DNA from: Conus ventricosus
Taxonomy: Eukaryota; Mollusca; Gastropoda; Neogastropoda; Conidae
Direction: 5' to 3'
Length of the DNA stretch: 64,000 nt
NCBI GenBank assembly: GCA_018398815.1
Contig: CM031616.1
Span: forward strand, 36,415,023 to 36,479,022
Position numbers and translations under genes: made by a program. Every line of letters starts with the position of its first letter. Position 1 is the stretch's first letter. Shown here in pieces: positions 1-13,703 of the stretch. Under the pieces are notes generated by a model. That model did no database searches, was not told the DNA's origin, and saw only the letters and a program-made list of their open reading frames with translations.

Positions 1-1171
1 TGTACATATATATATATATATTGTAGGAGACAAGAAGCCTTGGAGGAACAAATTGTACTTGTTACAGGCAATATTATGCAAAAGAAACAAAATTGGAACG
101 CAAACCTTTAGATTTCTTGGCGGGGTTTTTGACATCCTATACAGTAGAAGTACATTACATGGAGAAATGGAAACGGAGAAAAGGTTTAAAGGTCTGAATT
201 CTTAAAAGTATTCATATGATGAGGTTTTGAATGCTTGAAAAGCATGTATGGAACAAGGCCCTGAATGCCTAAAAAGTATGTGTTTAATCTTCGGTATTAC
301 TAATTGTTGGATTATTTCAAACTTCATGTGACAAAAACTAGCTTCTGTAAAATAAAATAAAAACGCAGTGTTTTTTGATGGGAGAGGTGGAAATGGTCGA
401 TTTTCCTTCGTGTTTTTTGTTGTTTTTTTAGCACAAAAGTTTCCATTGTTGGCAAGATCCTCCTGCTCCCTCCACATTCCCTCACACCCTTCCACCTTTC
501 CTGACTGTTCGTATATCGCATCCACCCAGAGGGAAAAGAACAGTTCTTTTCCCCCTAAGTCCGTGGTGAAAAAACGAAAGCTTGAAAAAAAAAATGATAG
601 GTTGAAAAAATGATTGGGCGGCTCATCTTCGAGGGTCTTATCACCGGGGGGGGGGGGGGGGGGGGGGGATTATCGTGTAGACTGATCAGTGCTTGAACTT
701 GCAGCATAAGTGCGCAGGGGTTTAGATACGCTCTTCAAAAAAAAAGATTCTGTAATCAGTGTCAGCGTTCAGCAAGTTATAGAAACGTGGAGAAAATATT
801 CAACGTATGCCAGCTTGCCTGGAGAGGGGATGGGCTTGGCTGTGCATTGCCTCCATAATTTTGTGATATACAGTCAGGCATCACAGTATCTCTGGAGGGG
901 GATGTCTGTTGCTGTGTAGGCTTCTGGCAGGGCTTAGAGTGAACTTTTTTTTTTTTATGCCACTGAGCAGCTTGACCAAAAATTTTGTGTGCCAATAATA
1001 ATTGAAATTCTCAAGTGGAATGCTGGATTAGGAATTTGGAGAAAGACTGGTGACAGTCGCCTTACACTGCACTGTCAGCTGAAAAAGAAGCACTCACACT
1101 ATAATAGCCAGTTGCTGTCCATGGTTTTGCTTTCTTTCCCCTTGGAAAGATGGGAAACAGTGCTGAAACAT

Positions 1172-1266
1172 GACCTTCAAATGCAGGACTTTTCCCAGGG
1201 AGATACCTTCAAATGCAGGACATTTCCAGGGAAATACCTTCAAATGCAGGACTCTCCTGGGAAGAA
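1172..1266 (+). repeat. Three-copy tandem repeat, unit about 31 bp
   Basis: Three copies of ACCTTCAAATGCAGGAC followed by a variable TTTCCCAGGGA-like spacer. They lie in a 107-codon frame with no other support, so it is not called a gene. Confidence 0.85.
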
Positions 1267-2035
1267 AACATCAGTCCTGAGCAAGGTTAAAGTACAGAGC
1301 TTGCAATCATGACTCATGATATGAGCTAACATCAGTGGAAGCAGAGGGAAGCGATTGTGGAATGATGATCACAGATTCACAGTACAGATCAGTTTGGTAT
1401 TGTTTGTATCTGGTGGAAATTTTTTAGAGATAATTGAGCACTCTCAGCAAAATATGCGTGCCCAGCTTCTAAGTTGCCGTACATGCACCAGTTTCAAGCC
1501 TTGACCTGCTATAATCATATAGTTTGAATGTTAAAACATCAGTCATTCTGTCGTCTCCTCTCTCTTTCTCAGTATGACTCTACCAAGCCTGTGAGTTGCC
1601 TGTGCTAAGGAGTTTATCTTGTTACCAACTTGGTTGCTTGCTTGCTTGGTTCATCTGCCAACAGGATCAAGCAGAAATTGGTGTTAATAAATATGTGGAA
1701 AGGTGGAATGTAATTCATGGGCAAAACATGTGACATTTGATCAGAATCTGGATCAAAGAGGATCCCATGATCCTGTCAGCAAGATTGTTATAAGTGTTTG
1801 TCTGAACATGAACCCTGTAGAGTTACTGATTACAAATTGATAACTGTCTACAAATTTATCTCTTTTCATGGAATATTAAAACTATACATTGATGTGATAA
1901 TGTTGACATTTCATGCATGTATTCCATAACACAACAAAAGAAGTACAGTGGGAAGTCACTCATTTCAGTCCATTCCTGCTATTACTACCCTTGTGGAAAA
2001 ATGATTTTGTTTTCTCTGATGAACTGACTCGGGGT

Positions 2036-2150
2036 GAGAACAAGATCTGTGAACATTAGCCAATGCTTTTTACAGTGCTGTTCAGGTTATTGAGGACAGG
2101 ATCTGTTAACCTTGGTCAATGCATTTTACAGTGCTGTTCAGGGTATTCAT
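2036..2150 (+). repeat. Two-copy tandem repeat, unit about 57 bp
   Basis: CAAGATCTGTGAACATTAGC then CAATGCTTTTTACAGTGCTG and TTCAGGTTATT recurs as CAGGATCTGTTAACCTTGGT and so on. Confidence 0.8.
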
Positions 2151-2223
2151 CAATGGACCAGACACTGTCAGAAAGAAAAATCCCTTTGTACAAATTTTAA
2201 AAGTAATTATTAAGACACTACAG

Positions 2224-2375
2224 AATGAAGTTGACAAACGAATCACAAGGCAAAACATGACGTGTTTTGACCTCTTAGATCTTCTTCAGGCAAGATAAAC
2301 AACACTCAGGGCAACAAAAATGATGAACGAGCAATCGCTTATCTTTGTCGAATTCCCGCAGGATGGGCTTAGTGC
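2224..2375 (-). repeat. Interspersed repeat with hammerhead-like core, copy 1
   Basis: On the minus strand it reads CTGAAGAAGATCTAAGAGGT then CAAAACACGTC. The flanking words AACACTCAGGGCAACAAAAA and GAGCAATCGCTTATCTTTGT (+ strand) recur in the copies near 61.3 and 61.9 kb. In this copy the GAAAC box has decayed to CAAAAC. Confidence 0.65.
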
Positions 2376-2589
2376 AGTAAGATGAGGTGAGCTGGAGAGG
2401 CTAATAAAATGATGAATGATTTGATATTTATCAGGCCAAATGGTAACAGCAAGTGCACCGTTGCACCAGTCGTTGCACCAGTCATGAAAAGTTAAGCGAT
2501 GAGAGCAAAGGGTGCTGCTTGCTGCCAGCTAGATTGGCCGCTATATGGAGGAAGAGGGGGCGGGGGGGGGGGGGGGGGGGGGGGTAGTA

Positions 2590-4310
2590 TTCGGCGTGCA
2601 TATGCAGCTGTTAAGCAAGTTAAATACAGAGGAAGCCATCTGTGAACATTTTGGCAACATAGTGAAATATAGATATGCATTGAGGTACACTTGGCAGCTC
2701 CGGCAAGAAACTGAAGGCAAATGTTTAAATGTGATCAAAGCTTCAAAAGTCTTTGGTGCTTCCTTTATTGTTTACACAACCATTCCTAATTTCTGTTTGT
2801 GAGACGCGAAAAAGAAGGAAATTAAAATGCGCTCTGGTTTTACCCATAGTTCACATTGCCCCTTGCTGATATTATTCCACAGAACATGAGAATAAGTGCA
2901 GATTGTTGACATGAAGATTAGGAACAGAGGGTTGGAAGACATACACATGCACTCAGGACACCATGCAAGTGCACGCACACGTGCGTGCGCACACGCACAC
3001 ACACACACACACAACACACACACACATATCAGGAAAGCATACTGGCAACCTGAACAGCATTCCATTCCAGACTGAATGCAGAGATAAACTTGAACTGCAT
3101 TTATTTTGTCAGGCATGCGTTCTCAGATTTAGCAGCAAGTGTGTGTAATGTGCGTGTGTTGTGTGTGTGCAGCTTGCAAGTGTGAGTGAGCACGCACTCC
3201 TGTATGTGTGCATATGTGTTTGAGCAAGATCGACCAGTTCATGTCATGTTAGACAACTTAAAAAAAAGTTTCTTCCTGTCATATGTCTTAGAAATATTTG
3301 GCTTTGAAAGCGTGCCTGTTGTAGACCAACTGTGTTTGCACTTTGACATGTGTTTCTCTGAAATAACAGTACTGTCTCAAATTGTATAATTATTGTGAAG
3401 CTGGTTTTGACCAATTTTGATTTGTGTGAAAGGTTGTATGATGCAATTGTGAACTGATGCAATCCCACAGACTGAAAAATATTTGTGCAAATTTTATTCA
3501 GTTTTATGCTACCACTAAAGATACATCTTCATGGCTGGACTGAGTCTGAAAACTCTTTATTGTGATCGGTATGGTTGTGTTAAAGAATTACATTCAACAA
3601 GAAAAAAAATTATCTGTCTGTTGGCATGTTGAGACTCTCGGAACAAGCCACTGACAATAATAGGAGCTGTCTTTTGAAGAGTGCAGTAAGGGTTTGTTGT
3701 ACCCAAAAATTAAAACATGTTTTTGATGGGAATAGTTCATAAATACTTTGCCCGGTATGTGTTTATTCTTTTTGTTAGATTTAACGAAGCAGAATAAAAA
3801 GGACTACATTAATTCAGAGGATGTATCTAAGGATTGTGACATGAACATTGTAGGAGATCAATTTCATTTTATCATGGAATGGTGTTATGAAAGAAAACTT
3901 CTTAATAATTATTCACAGGAAAACTGTATGTGTTTTAACTGGTGTTCTATTATTTTTAGAAGAAAAATTAAGAGGCAGGAGGAGGAAGGCTGCTCAGCCT
4001 TGCTGAATAGATTTTATCAAGGAAGAAAAGGACTCTGACTGATTACATTCATCGTTAATACGTTGTTTGTAAGGTGTGTACTTTGTGAGGTATGTTTGCT
4101 TCTGGTGTTGTAGTCTGGTGAAACATCTGCACCACATCCTATCCTCCCTGTCTTTTACTTCTGGTGTTTAGACTGGTGAAACATTTTCGCCTAATCCTAT
4201 CCTCCCCATCCCAAAACAAAGATGAAAGGTGATAACAGAAAGTGGGCAAACAGTGTCCTGGCTTGCGTCTGTTGTGATGCGTACCTTTTCTTGTAACAAC
4301 AGATCCCCCT
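2590..4310. other. Non-coding stretch
   Basis: Contains a CA tract near 2990-3026 and a two-copy repeat at 4090. The frame at 3748-4038 (96 codons, Lys/Asn-rich) has no known motif and no splice or start context, so it is not called a gene. Confidence 0.6.
4090..4212 (+). repeat. Two-copy tandem repeat, unit about 60 bp
   Basis: CTTCTGGTGTTGTAGTCTGG then TGAAACATCTGCACCACATC and CTATCCTCCC is repeated as CTTCTGGTGTTTAGACTGGT and so on. Confidence 0.8.
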
Positions 4311-5717
4311 AACGTACAGAACCAAACCTTTTGGTTCTGGGTTTAAAAAAAACTAGCTTGGCTTAAAAGGGGGTCCAAACCCCCCACACCCAACCTTCCC
4401 CAAACCCCCCCCCCCCCCCTCTTTCCCCCCAAAATGTCTACAGTCTTAAATTAAATTTTTGCAGGGGACGGGTTTTTTTGGGGTTTGATTTGGGGTTTTC
4501 CCCCTAGCGATTGTTTTTTGGAGACATTGCAGTGGTAAGGGCCCTATTCCAGTTAGAAATTTATTCCTTTTACATGGCAGAGGAAAATTTTAAAAAACAA
4601 TTAAAGGGTTTCTGGTAAATTTAAAATTTGAACCCCCTGGCAGGAATGGGTTCGGGACAACGGAATCTGTAGGTCTAGGTTTTTTTAAATTTTTGAGTTA
4701 AAAATTTTCTCTCTCTGCCCCTCTCTCTGTCTTTTGGGTTTTCCCCTTTTCCTCCCCCTTTTCCCCCTCTCTTTTCCTCTCCCCTCTCCTTTTTTTCGGG
4801 GTGGGGTGTTTTTTTGGTTGAAGAAGAGAGAAGGTTTTCACATTTGTTGTGCTTTGTGAGAGAGGAGAGAGGGGTGTGTTGGGGAGTTTTGGGGATGTAG
4901 TTGGGGTTTGTGTCAACCAGAGAAGAGAGAGAGAGAGAACAAGTTTTAAAAAGGGGCGGTTTCATAGCTTTTCCCAAGCTTACCCCTTGTCATCCTACAT
5001 AAAACCGTTATTTGTTTTATATTTTTCCCCCCTTATTTTTCACCCATACCCATTCCCCCCCCCTTAAAACCCCCACCCCCCCACTCGTTTCATTTTCTGT
5101 GGGCACCCAGATCCATGGGGTCTGTGAAATTTGTCGGGACACAGAAGGGGGGCAGGGCCAGTCCCGGGGGAAGACAGATGATTCCATGATCTGTAATGTT
5201 ACTTTTGGGTTTAAGTTTGAAAAACGTTGTTGGTTTTTTTGGGCAGAACTACGAAAACCGCGAGCCCAACCCCTGAGGCGGAGAATTTGAGGTGTTTGGG
5301 GGGCAATCAAAAAGGTGAGTTTTGGGGCTGGCAGTCCTTCCCCCTTGTTTTTGGGCAAAAGTTTTGCCCTGTCCCCTTTTTTCCTTTCTCTCTCTCTTTT
5401 CCCCCTTTTCTCTCCCCCTCTCTCTCTCTCTCTCTCTCTTTTTTTTGACCCCGCCCCCCCTCTCTCTCTCATATGTAGGCCTTATTTTCAGTAAGTAGGT
5501 TTTTTTTTTTAGGGATCGATTGATCAGGGTTTAATTATAATACCCCAAAAATTTGGGTTTTGTGCGCAAAAACCCCCCCCCCCTTTCCCAATTGGCACTC
5601 CCCTCTCTCTCCCCCTCTCTCTCTCTGGTCTCTTCTCTCTCTGTTTTCCTCCCCTTCTCCCCCTTCTCTCCCCTCTCTCCCCGCTTCTCCCCCCCCATTG
5701 TTTCCCCCCTCTCCCCC

Positions 5718-5750
<33 letters not shown>

Positions 5751-6219
5751 CCTTCTCCCCTCCCTTTTCCCCCTCTTCCCTTTCCCCTCTTCTTTTCCTT
5801 TCCCCCCTTTTTTTTTTTTTTATCCTTTTTAATTGGAAGAACATACCAAGTGGTGAAAAAAAAATTTTAACGGGCCATTCCCCTAACTGTAACCCATGGG
5901 GGGAAAGGAACGTTTCCTCAAAAAAAGGGAACTTTTAAATTCAAAAAAATAAAAGAAAATTGCCGTAAAAATCTCTCTCCCCATCTCTCTCGCCCCCTTT
6001 TTTCCCCCCCGCCCCTCCCCCTCCCCCCTCCCCTTCCCCCTTTTCCTCTTCTCCCCTCTCCCCTCTCTTTTCCCCTTTTTTTTTCCCCCCCCCCCCCAAA
6101 AACAAAAAAGAGATGGGGCCCATTCTTTTAGCCCACTGTGTGACTCTAAATTGTTTATTAAATTTTTGGGAGATTTGTGGGGATTTTCTATCTTTTTTGT
6201 CAAGTGTGCTTAAAGGAAG

Positions 6220-6530
6220 ACAAAAAAGTTGTAGTTCTGTTATTTTCCCGGGGTGTGTACATGTTTCTCTGTTTTGGGGCTTGGGGGAAAAAAGAAAAAC
6301 CCAAAGTTGTAGTTTCTGTGTTTGGGTACATTTTTCCCTCTTGTGGCTTGAGGAAAAAACAAATTTGGGAAGTTTGTTAATCTGTTGTAAAAAATTTTTT
6401 CGGTATGTGTTTTTTGAGGAATAGGAAAAAGTTATAGTTTGTAGTCTGTGTGTTAAAACATGTTTTCTGTTTGTGGGGTTTGGGGAAATACCCAAAAAGT
6501 TGAAAGACCTATCTGTGGGGTGAAACATGT
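6220..6530 (+). repeat. Degenerate tandem repeat, unit about 65-75 bp
   Basis: Five units each begin AAAGTTGTAGTTT-like and contain TGTGTTTGGGTACATTTTTC then TTGTGGCTTGAGGAAAAAAC. It lies inside the low-quality patch. Confidence 0.65.
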
Positions 6531-6537
6531 TACCCCG

Positions 6538-6592
6538 GGTTTGGGGCCCCTTTGCGGTCGGCCGGGGGGCCCTATAAGCAAAAATTTTTTAT
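6538..6592 (+). repeat. Degraded SINE 3' domain with inflated homopolymers
   Basis: GGGGCCCCTTTGCGGTCGGC followed by CGGGGGGCCCTATAAGCAAA corresponds to the clean copy at 49740, with GATGTGG turned into GGGG and CTGGGCT into CGGGGGGCCCT. The changes are toward longer runs of the same base. Confidence 0.65.
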
Positions 6593-8824
6593 TTAAATCG
6601 GGGAAAGGTTTTAAACTGTAGATTTTTTGGGGAAATTCTGAAAAGGGAATTCTTTTGGGAAGGGAGGGGGGTTAAAGAAAGGCCCTGGGGAAAAAATAAA
6701 CCCCCTTTCAGTAAAATCGGAAGAGGAAGGGGGAAAAATTGCAATGGAAAAACGGGGGTGGTTTTTTTGTCTCAAAAAACACCAAACACAAAAACCATCG
6801 GCAAGAATCCCAAACCACCACAAAAACAAAAAAACAACACACCACTTCCTTTTTTCCCCCCCTTATTTGTTTCTCCCTCCTCCCTTTCCACCCCTCCCCC
6901 CCCCAAACCCACCCTCCCCCTTCCCCCCTCTCTTTCTCTCCCCTCTCTCTCTCCCCCTCTCCCCCTTCCCTTTCCCCCCTTCCTCTCTCTCTCTCCCCTC
7001 CCCTTCTCTTTCTCTTCTCTCTCCCCTCCCCTCCCCCTCAAGGGTGCGAAATTTCAAGCAAATTCACACATGTGAAAGCTATACTTGGTGCATGCGCGCC
7101 CCATGCACCCGAACACAGGGGGGCCACATTTGGCTGCACGCGGCACAAAACACACCCCAAACACACAACCATTCACAAAATACACAAAACTCACACAAAA
7201 TACACAAAAAAGGGTGTTTTGGTGCACAAAAAGGGCTTTCCGTTTTCCTTTATTTCCCCCCCAACCACCAAAACAGGGCACACACACACACACACACACA
7301 CCAGCCACACAACAAAACAACAACACCCCAACACACACACCACACACACCCCAAACAACACCCCAAAGGGAGAGCTTACGGGCCATTTTTGGGGCCGCCT
7401 TATGGCTTTGAAGAAAAAGGGTAGTAAATATGGGGGGGGGGGGGGGGGGGGGTGCTTGGAGCCTTTTTTTTTGGAAACTTTAAAACCGGTCTTGATGATG
7501 ACCTGCGGGAAAATCTCATCCAAGGAGTCTGGCTTAGTTACGCCTGGCCAAAACCGCAGGAACAGGGCCCCTGACTGCAGAGTCCTTTAGAGAACAAACT
7601 AAAAAAGGGAAAACCTGGGGGATGAATATTTGTTCATATTTTTTAATTTTTTTGGGGAAAGTGACGGGCCCTTTTCAAAGGGTTTCGGGGGGCAGAGGTT
7701 TTTGGGATCAGGAAAAACACTTCATTTCCCCACCTTTTCCCCCTCCTTTTTTTTTCCCCTTTTTTTCCCCCCTACCCCCTCCTCCACTCGGGTCCCCCAA
7801 TGGGCCCCCCCGGGTTTTTTCGCCCCCCCTTTCCCCCCCACCCCTGCCCCCATAAAAGGCAAGGTGGAAGGGGGCCCCATTGATTTATGTAGTTGGAAAT
7901 TGGGACAACCCTGGCTGGGGGAGGGGCGGGGAAAAGAGAGCAGGACGGAAAGAAGGGGGGCCGCAAAAGCCGATTGGTGCAGAGCCTAAGCCCCCTTGGG
8001 TCTCATAGGTTTTGATGCAAAAGAGGGGAACGTTGGACCCCTCCCCCCCCAATCCTCCCCCACCCCCTAAAACCCCCCCTTTTTCTCTGTCCAGCTCAAA
8101 AAAATGTTTTTTTTCCCTTTTTTGGTGTGAGAAAAGTGAAGGGACAATTTTAAAAATATAATGCAAAATAGATAAAACCCAAAAAGGAAGGGCCCCTTCC
8201 TAGTGAGGGAGGTCCACTCTTTCTCACTTTCATTGTGAAAATTGGGCATGGGGGGAAAAAAAAAAAAAAAAAAAGGAGAAAAAGGGAAAGAATAAAAAAC
8301 CAAGGGAAGTTTTGGGGCCCCAAGTTCTTTTTGCCATTCGTGCCCTTGTTTTAATGATGCCCCCTGGGGTTCTGTTTCCCCTTAAATCCCTGAAAATTTG
8401 GTGAGGGGTAAAGGGGGTTTTGGGCCGGTTCCCCCCGCATGTTTGACTGTCATTGTTTGGGGCTTAGTCAGCATTTTTGAAAGGCCCCCCAGAAAAAAGG
8501 GGGAATGCCAATAGGGGGGGAAAGTCCCTTAGGAGGGGGGGAACGTAAACTTGGGGTGGCCTGGTGAAAAAAAGCCCCGGCAATAATTTCCTGAGTTGGT
8601 AATCAAAAGTTTTCACCACTGAACATAGGAGTAGGGCCTCATCATGTGCATGTCTTCCTCTGTTGGATTGCTTCACGATGTTTGACATGATTTTAGGGCT
8701 ATTTTGGGAGGGGCTGGGGGCTGGGACTGGGTTCAGCCCCATGTCGGGTTGGGTTTTTGTATAGGGGGGGACCCAAAGGGAAAAAAGGAAATGCGGGGAA
8801 AAAGGAAATGGTTTCATGAGACAG

Positions 8825-8872
<48 letters not shown>

Positions 8873-8880
8873 CCCCCCAA

Positions 8881-8943
<63 letters not shown>
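8825..8943. repeat. Paired poly(C) runs of 46 and 61
   Basis: C from 8825 to 8870 and from 8883 to 8943, separated by AACCCCCCAAAA. These are the longest homopolymers in the window. Confidence 0.95.
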
Positions 8944-8953
<10 letters not shown>

Positions 8954-9654
8954 AAAGAAAAAAACAAATAATAATGTAATAAATAGATTGAAAAGTAAAA
9001 AAACCCATATGGTAAAAAAGAAGTGAATAAAATTTTTGTTTGGGGGGGTTGTTTTTTGTTTTTGTTTTTTTTTCTTTTTCCTTTTTTTTTTTGTTGTTTT
9101 TTTTTAATTTTTTGGGAGATGGGGGAAGGGCGGCCCTTCCTGGAACTCCCCATCAAAGTTTTTTGAAGTATGGGACTTTTCAGTCCCATTCACAGGTGCA
9201 TATAAAATGCATAAAAACCCAATCGTGCTGACATAGGTGCATAACAAGCAGCCTACACACACAAAACACACACACAAAACACACACAACACACAAAACAC
9301 ACAGACAAAAACATTCACACCACACAAACACACACAAAAACACACACACACCACCCCACACAAAACACACCCCTTGGAAAGCGTGAAAGGGGCCTGCGGA
9401 ACCCACACACACCCACACAAAACACACAAAAACCCCCCACACCCACACACACCACCACACACACTACACCCCACACCCCAAAAACATACTGGCTCATAAA
9501 CAACATACTTTCACCACGGGCAAAACCCCCACACACCAACCCCAAAAATGGGCAGGGTTTAAGTACCATGTCACTATAAAGGAAACTTTACATACACAAA
9601 ATTGTATATATATTTACATGTGAAGTTACTTTTGGGGTTGGTCATTTTTGGTTT

Positions 9655-9705
9655 AGGGAAGCCCTGATGTGGCCCTTTGCGGCGGCTGGGCTATAAGAAA
9701 ATTAT
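9655..9705 (+). repeat. SINE 3' domain (Nin-like), copy in the low-quality patch
   Basis: Reads GCCCTGATGTGGCCCTTTGC then GGCGGCTGGGCTATAAG, nearly identical to the domain at 49740-49780 except for one missing T. Confidence 0.7.
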
Positions 9706-12423
9706 TTTTTTCTTACTTTTGGTTAGGAAAAATTAGTCAAAGAATGAAAAATGAGTACTCTTCCCTTTCCCGCCCCCCCAAAAGAACCAGAGGGGCATTC
9801 CTTTGTTGGTGAAATGGCCATTGTGAACACACAGTGTAGATTAAAGAAAAAATTTGGTTCGGGGGAAATTTACACAAAACCCAAAATAACATTTGTTCCC
9901 GGGAACCGGTTCCAAACCCCCTCTTTTTGGGTCCATGGGAAGCACATTTGGGGAAATAAACGGTTTTTGGGGTGTAAAAGAGAACCCCATATTAACACAC
10001 TTTCCACGTGTTTCACGGGCACAAAATCAATGTTTTCTTAAATTTTTTATAAAACACGCGGCGCTGCTTTGACTCATTCGGGTTTCCTGAAAAGCACACT
10101 GTCCCCGAGTCAACCGGCCCTTGGGGTTCATCCCCAAAAATTTTGAAAAGAGCCCAAGGGGCATTCTGCTCTGGGGGGGGAACTCACGGGGTCTGAGTTG
10201 TCCATTTTTGGGGTTTCATGGAACAGTGGAACTGGGTTTAAAGGCCAACACTCTGCACTGAATCAACTCATTCTTGGTCCAGGCAAACTCGTAATACTGA
10301 CTCATGGTTCATGTGTGAACATCGGTGCCATCATTTTGTTTTTTTCCTTTTCATTTTTTCCCCAGAATCAACTCAGTTTTGGTATGTGCAAACATACAGA
10401 ACTGAAATCAACATATTATTGGTTTGTACAAACCACACACAGCATGGAATCAACATGTACGTTGTCCATGAGATCACATTGTGCCAAATCAACTCCCAAG
10501 GTAGTCACAGTCACATTTTCATCAGAAAAAATCCAGTGTAGATGGATCATAACTACTCCACTGTACTACTTTTCTTTCAGCAAATGGATATTTCATATTG
10601 CTTTGATGATATTTTTACTTCTACTTCTTTATTTGTATGGGCAGTTTTCCATGTTTTAGGTTTTATGTCATTTCCATCACATACCTGCTTTTTTCCACCT
10701 GGTTTTCCTGAGCAGCACTTTGAGAAAGGCATTTCCAAACTTCTTCAGGTCTGCAGATCACCAACCATTATGATGATCTTTCATCAGACACACACAAAAG
10801 ATTTTTCTCTTGTGGCTGCACCCAAGACTGCCCTGTTTGTCTGTAGCTGAAGTCAGATCATTCTTCTGCATACATCACCCAACAGTTGGCATGAATACCT
10901 TGTTTCTCTGCAATAAGATCTCAAACATGTGAATGTAGAAAAGAAAGAGTGGCAGGGTTTAAGCTTACGCCAATCCCAGTCACGTAGGTGTGTGTGTGTG
11001 TGTGGTACATTCAGCATTAGCTGGTTTAGTGCCGTTTCTGAACTATCAAGCTTCAGGGGAAAACACAGCCAACTTGGAAGACTGTCAAGAAATGCGCAGA
11101 TAATGTCTCCGCTTTTCTTTACTGGTATTTGCTCTTCCGTTTTTTTCTTTTCTTTCTGTCTCTACAGATACAGCACTGTAGGGGAAGACGGAAAAGGGGT
11201 GGAGTGGAGCAAGCTTAGTGGTGTTTCTACCTAAGTGATTTATGATTTGAGGGGGAGGGGGATGCAGTGATTTAGTGTTTCCTTCTCTCTCTCCCCTTGG
11301 TGCAAGACAACATTAGGTCCAGAAAGTTCATGACTTAGTTGGTTTTATGAGAAATAGTTTCCCAAGGTACTACGTGTTTCTATGTGGATAAATAATTTGG
11401 TCTGCCATTTTCATACCTGACTGAAAACAATATTTCATTGTATCTGAACTTGGCAAGTGGATCAGCATGAAGCGTTGGCACACAGTCGTGTAGTCATGTG
11501 TTGGACATGGTTAAAAATCTGTTGGTCTATTTTATTGTTTTTTCTTTATTTTACTGCCAGATGCTTCTGCAGTGTCCCAGGGCAAGAGTAGTACAAGTGA
11601 ATCTTTCTAAGATTTCACAAACCACTGATAAGATGATGTCTTAATACGGCAATATTTTCTGGCATCAAATTTTCTTTAAAAGGCGGTCAGTTGCAGTTGA
11701 AAAAAAGTCAAAAAGAAGGGGGACTAAGATCATATGTACAGGAACACAAGGCGCTGAGAAAAACATGAAACAACGGTTTGGTCAGCATTGGGCCAGACAA
11801 GATATATTTACAGAAGCCATGTGCGAAGGTAATAGAAGACATTTTAAGTAAACAGATTTGTTAAAAACATTCATGTATGCATGAAGATAAATTCACTCAG
11901 AGAATCTGGGCAGCACACATTTTGAATTCAGCTCCTCTAAAGAAAAACAGATGCACAAAGTATGAACGCTTTCAAGTATCTTGTTGACAGAAATGACAAA
12001 GGTTTGTACTCACACTACAATATGTAATAAATGGTGACAACAATGGTTAACATTTAATCCATGTCGGTGGTAATTAGAAGGGCTCTCTGAATTCTGAATT
12101 GGCCCATTGATCAGGTCTGCACCACATTTTAGTAGGCTCGTCCTTTGTGGGTTTTTCCTTATTGTGCTGAACTGCTTTTGACCTGGATCGATACTGAAAT
12201 TCATTGGTCTACCCTTGATCCAGCAATCTCTGCATAGTTCAGTATCTACTATATCTAAATGAAGTTCCTGTAGTTTATGCTTTGTTTTTTCTATAGACAG
12301 ACCAGCAGACCTGGATGAAAGACATGTTGGTGGAGGCAACAAGGGTGGGCATTCAAAGAAAGGCCCATGACAGCTTAATGCTACTTTTTTAACTCTTACT
12401 TCTACTACCACAATCACTGCTGC

Positions 12424-12545
12424 TATGCACTGCTGTTCCTGCTGTACTACTACTACTACTGCTACTACTACTACTTCTAATTTTACCAGTACTTCTACTT
12501 ACTGCTGCTGCTGCTACTACTTCTACTTCCACCATCACCATTACT
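12424..12545. repeat. CTG/CTA trinucleotide-rich stretch
   Basis: Imperfect CTACTACTACTG repeats for about 120 bp. Cys/Thr/Tyr-rich and Ser-rich frames result from it. Confidence 0.85.
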
Positions 12546-13670
12546 GCTGCACAGAACTGGGCCCAGCGACAGTCGATCAGATAACGGATGAGGAGAAACA
12601 ACATGTCGACGTGAGGAACGATTCCGAACATAGAACACGAAAACGAGAAAATGGGCTGAGGTTCCCCGCCCTGGGCCGCCTCCCTCCTTCTCACCCCTCC
12701 CCACCCTCTTTTTTTATTTCTTACTTTGTAAACGTTGTATCTCAGCTCATCTCCAGACGTGTACATTTTCGTTCTCGTACTGTGGCGTATGGTGTTGGTC
12801 GACGGAGGAATATATTATATATATATATGTATATGTGGCGTGCCACAAAAAAGTCATCCTGAGGAGAGAGACATATCTTGAAACAAGCTTGTAGATGAAT
12901 TTTAGCACTTCATTTTAATACTATTTTTAACACACAAAAAAAAAAATATATATATATATTAATGAAGAAAAAAGAAAGAGAAGGAAAAAAGACCTTCTTA
13001 GCGCGATGACAGATAGGGGTGTCTAGGAGGGGGGGAACATGTGGTGACGGCTGACAGATGATGGCCAAGGGTGATGGTGAGTGAGATGGAGGTGGGGGAA
13101 GAGGGGGACAAACAACGCGACTGTCTCTCTCTCTCTCTACAAATTTCATTCGTTCGTTCGTTCTCTCTCTTGCGTGCCTCTTAGATCTGTGCACCTGTAC
13201 ACTGTGTACTGGATGGATGGTGGCACACCATTTTATAATAAACGCTTTAGTGATACTTTTCATTAGAAAATAATGTGTGTGTTTTTTTCAAGGTAAATAA
13301 ATGAAATGAAATAAGATAAAATAAACGGCAGACCCGTCTAGAAAAATCTTAACACGCGGGCTGCGATCTTGGGAGTGTTGTTTTGTGCATTTTTGGTGTC
13401 AGTTGTTCTTGCGATAAGAACAGAGAGACATGCTCGTCCAAAAAAGTTCACCTTTCTCTGCTTCGTATATTGAAATAAACGTGGGACCGTGCGCCTTGTT
13501 CTACACGTACATCTGTATTCGGCCTCGAAGAGAGTCCAGGAGAGCACACACCTCTACCACCATCGAACGGATCTGATCCCCAGCCTGAAATGTGATGGGT
13601 ATAGTCCTTGGTCCACCTGCCATCTTTCCACCCAGTTTCGTCGGAATGGGTGTTTCCCTTTTTTTTTTTC

Positions 13671-13703
<33 letters not shown>

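Larger units (their letters stand above)
1..2220. other. Non-coding stretch
   Basis: A/T-rich sequence with poly(G) at 646-668 and the small tandem repeats listed separately. No recognisable exon. Confidence 0.6.
4310..10215. other. Low-quality, homopolymer-inflated patch
   Basis: From about 4310 the text changes abruptly. Runs of four to eight identical bases occur every few nucleotides, C/T-rich and A/C-rich blocks dominate, and near-repeat sequence is distorted toward homopolymers. The SINE domain at 6538 shows this directly when compared with its clean copy at 49740. Normal composition returns by about 10215. The patch holds CT, CA and poly(C) tracts including C runs of 46 and 61. No gene can be supported here, and the proline-, serine- or glycine-rich frames are composition artefacts. 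Confidence 0.7.

Noticed and set aside
6739..7590. 283-codon Pro/Thr/His-rich frame
   Set aside because: A C/T and A/C simple-sequence artefact in the low-quality patch. Several overlapping frames look equally open.
8464..9189. 241-codon minus-strand frame with poly-Gly
   Set aside because: Spans the poly(C) runs and the low-quality patch; the glycine comes from the homopolymer.
10198..10659. 153-codon frame ending in a hydrophobic stretch
   Set aside because: The hydrophobic end comes from T-rich DNA. It overlaps loosely repeated AATCAAC units and has no family resemblance.
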